Source: an uncultured Sphingomonadales bacterium (GTDB taxonomy: Bacteria; Pseudomonadota; Alphaproteobacteria; Sphingomonadales; Sphingomonadaceae). From it: a stretch of 7,849 nt of DNA. How positions within the stretch are numbered: the first letter of the stretch is position 1; every line of letters starts with the position of its first letter. The DNA lies in assembly GCA_903911985.1 (NCBI GenBank), contig CAIWFP010000495.1, positions 1-7,849 of the forward strand, read 5' to 3'. Of this stretch, positions 6,771-7,849 are shown piece by piece. The notes beneath the pieces are model-generated. The model was not told the origin of the DNA and did not search any database. It saw only the letters and a list, made by a program, of their open reading frames with translations. Position numbers and translations under genes: made by a program.

Positions 6771-6793
6771 GGCTTTCAAAGCCGCTTCGCGGC
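6771..6793 (+). repeat. Two adjoining small hairpins
   Basis: GGCTTT-C-AAAGCC (6771-6783) is a perfect 6-bp inverted repeat with a single central base. It shares its last bases with GCCGC-TTC-GCGGC (6781-6793). Both lie inside the interval bounded by the two inverted hairpin elements, giving a chain of palindromes. Confidence 0.6.
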
Positions 6794-6834
6794 AAAGCCC
6801 CACGCCGCAGAACCTGAACCAAGCTAGACAGGTC

Positions 6835-6879
6835 TGGGGGTTTGGGGGTGTAACACCCCCAAGTCTTCCCCTTCCCCTT
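6835..6879 (-). repeat. Hairpin element copy 2, inverted
   Basis: Read on the minus strand: purine arm AAGGGGAAGGGGAAGAC (6879-6863, one mismatch to copy 1), then TTGGGGGTGT, A or T centre, ACACCCCCAA (6862-6842), then ACCCCCA. Compared with copy 1, the stem pair C:G has become T:A and the outer stem GCA/TGC has become TT/AA. Pairing is therefore kept while the sequence changes. Confidence 0.8.
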
Positions 6880-6938
6880 TCCCCTTCCCTCCTTCCCTCC
6901 TTCCCTCCTTCCCTTTCCCCTTCCCCCTTCTTCCCCTC
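6864..6938 (+). repeat. 75-nt uninterrupted polypyrimidine tract with 8-bp tandem repeats
   Basis: All 75 bases are C or T. Four perfect copies of CCTTCCCT run from 6883 to 6914, flanked by looser CCCCTT repeats. A local mirror repeat of 9 nt each side is centred on TTT at 6878-6880. The left end overlaps the purine arm of hairpin copy 2, suggesting the tract grew from that arm by slippage. Confidence 0.9.
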
Positions 6939-7046
6939 GCTCCCCCGATTAAACCCCTGTTCAGCCACCCCGGTTCAAGGCACTATGCGCAAAGAACCAA
7001 ACCCGCACCGGCCCTCCAGCGGGAGGCGCCCGAAGCAGCGGCTGGT

Positions 7047-7051
7047 GGAGG
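7047..7051 (+). promoter_or_regulatory. Ribosome binding site for the DUF4136 lipoprotein
   Basis: GGAGG, within GGTGGAGGA, lies 8 nt before ATG 7060. It is the best ribosome site in the window and decides the start at 7060 over the in-frame ATG at 6985, which has none. Confidence 0.75.
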
Positions 7052-7059
7052 ACGATAAA

Positions 7060-7770
7060 ATGCAAGCCCAACCGGCAACCCCGCGCCAATCGCCAATCCG
7101 TTGGCTGCGCGCTCTTCTGGCCACACTGGCGCTGGCGACGCTGGCGGCCTGCACCCAGACGCTGGACACGGACGTCACCCGCTTCGCCTCGCAACTGCCG
7201 CACCCCGCCGGGCAGAGCTTCACCGTGGTCGCGGGCGATCCGGCGCTGGCGGGCGGCATAGAGTTCGGCCAATACGCCGCCCTCGTCTCGGCCCAGCTGG
7301 CCAAACAGGGCTACACCCCGGCCCCAGACCCTTCCAGTGCCGCCCTCGTTGTCCGGCTGGACTATGGCGTGGACAAGGGCCGCACCGTCGTCTCCTCCTC
7401 GCCAGATCCCTTCTGGGGCCCATGGCACGGCTACCACGGCTTTGGTGGCTGGGGCGGCGGCTGGGGCCCGGGCTGGGGCGGCGGCTTCTACCCCCACGGC
7501 CCCTGGGGCTGGGGCTGGTATGATCCGTGGTTCGCCAGCAACGTCGACAGCTACACCGCCTACACCAGCGGCCTCACCCTGAAGATCGACGACGCCACCG
7601 GCCACCGCCTGTTCGAAGGCAAAGCCGAAGCCGTCTCCACCTCCAACAAACTCTCCTACCTCGTCCCCAACCTCATCGAAGCCATGTTCACCGGCTTCCC
7701 CGGCGATTCCGGCAAAACCGTCCGGATAACCGTCGCGCCAGAGAAGGACGCGACCAAGACTGGTAAGTAA
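7060..7770 (+). CDS. DUF4136-type lipoprotein with a Gly/Trp-rich middle
   Basis: A 236-residue predicted lipoprotein of unknown function. The N terminus is basic (RQSPIRWLR, 9-17), followed by a hydrophobic stretch and the lipobox LAAC with Cys31. The first part of the domain, about 33-110, contains PAGQSFTVV, EFGQYAALVSAQLAKQGY and ALVVRLDYGVDKG. Residues 116-158 are rich in Gly, Trp, Pro and aromatics, with nine Trp. The domain resumes with YTSGLTLKIDDATGHRLFEGKAEA (168-191) and ends LVPNLIEAMFTGFPGDSGKTVRITV. This split arrangement matches DUF4136 (PF13590) proteins of alphaproteobacteria. It is probably anchored in the outer membrane facing the periplasm; the lipid sorting signal is not decided. 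The start is set by GGAGG at 7047. A hairpin begins 12 nt after the stop. Confidence 0.85.
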   Translation: MQAQPATPRQSPIRWLRALLATLALATLAACTQTLDTDVTRFASQLPHPAGQSFTVVAGDPALAGGIEFGQYAALVSAQLAKQGYTPAPDPSSAALVVRLDYGVDKGRTVVSSSPDPFWGPWHGYHGFGGWGGGWGPGWGGGFYPHGPWGWGWYDPWFASNVDSYTAYTSGLTLKIDDATGHRLFEGKAEAVSTSNKLSYLVPNLIEAMFTGFPGDSGKTVRITVAPEKDATKTGK

Positions 7771-7782
7771 CAAGGGATAGGT

Positions 7783-7803
7783 GCGAGGGGGTCACCCCCT
7801 CGC
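7783..7803 (+). terminator. Hairpin after the DUF4136 gene, diverged copy 3 of the element
   Basis: GCGAGGGGGT (7783-7792), C, ACCCCCTCGC (7794-7803) is a perfect 10-bp inverted repeat with one central base. It is followed by GCTCCCACTACTGTC, which resembles the CACCCCCATTCCGTC after copy 1. It probably ends or protects the transcript; there is no T-run. The remaining bases to 7849 hold nothing I recognise. Confidence 0.65.
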
Positions 7804-7849
7804 GCTCCCACTACTGTCCACCTCGCGCCCCGGGGTTCAACCAAGGCGC

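Larger units (their letters stand above)
6655..7059. other. Non-coding region between trpS and the DUF4136 lipoprotein gene
   Basis: About 405 bp without a credible gene. It holds an inverted pair of hairpin elements (6662-6708 and 6835-6879), two small hairpins (6771-6793), a pyrimidine tract (6864-6938) and the ribosome site of the next gene. An in-frame ATG at 6985 could extend the lipoprotein by 25 residues, but those would precede a normal signal peptide, so I treat 6985-7059 as leader. No clear promoter hexamers are seen upstream of 7060. Confidence 0.7.

Noticed and set aside
6971..6980. GGTTCAA motifs at 6973 and near 7834, like a tRNA T-loop
   Set aside because: No matching acceptor, D-arm or anticodon stem can be built around either one.
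6985..7059. N-terminal extension of the DUF4136 lipoprotein from ATG 6985
   Set aside because: It would put 25 hydrophilic residues before a normal lipoprotein signal peptide and has no ribosome site, whereas GGAGG lies 8 nt before ATG 7060.
7840..7848. ACCAAGGCG at the right edge, identical to the bases leading into hairpin copy 1 (6659-6667)
   Set aside because: Nine bases at a truncated edge are too few to claim another copy of the element; the following sequence is not available.

Overview
The window is GC-rich, coding-dense DNA from an alphaproteobacterium, most likely a member of the Sphingomonadales. The evidence is the divergent arrangement of secB against a tim44-like / mltA / Smr cluster, the murJ-trpS pairing, and the sequence character of the proteins. 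Genus cannot be fixed from the sequence alone. There are seven protein-coding genes, one of them cut by the left edge. I see no rRNA, tRNA, CRISPR array, insertion sequence or phage gene.

Left part, minus strand (1-2947), read right to left: a Tim44-like inner-membrane protein, the lytic transglycosylase lipoprotein MltA, and an Smr-domain protein running off the window. The mltA and smr genes are 2 nt apart and the tim44-like gene lies 78 nt upstream of mltA, so the three probably form one operon. MltA carries an unusual 95-residue C-terminal tail of 19 in-register pentapeptides rich in Pro, Gln and Tyr.

A 396-bp divergent intergenic region (2948-3343) holds four 13-bp tandem repeats, a short dyad and a consensus -35 hexamer next to secB. 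Plus strand from 3344: secB (export chaperone), a strong hairpin, then murJ (lipid II flippase) and trpS (tryptophanyl-tRNA synthetase) 15 nt apart. murJ is preceded by a 14-bp sequence present three times. This creates two five-codon mini-ORFs linked to each other and to murJ by ATGA stop/start overlaps.

After trpS comes a 330-405 bp non-coding region (6655-7059). It holds two inverted copies of a hairpin element whose stems differ by compensating changes, and a 75-nt uninterrupted pyrimidine tract. A DUF4136-type lipoprotein gene follows (7060-7770), and a third, diverged copy of the hairpin lies just after its stop.

Functionally the genes are cell-envelope housekeeping: export (SecB), peptidoglycan precursor flipping (MurJ), peptidoglycan cleavage (MltA), a membrane-anchored Tim44-like protein and a small lipoprotein, plus tRNA charging (TrpS) and a nuclease-type Smr domain. 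I found no new multi-gene system. The unusual material is the murJ leader, the MltA tail and the intergenic hairpin family.
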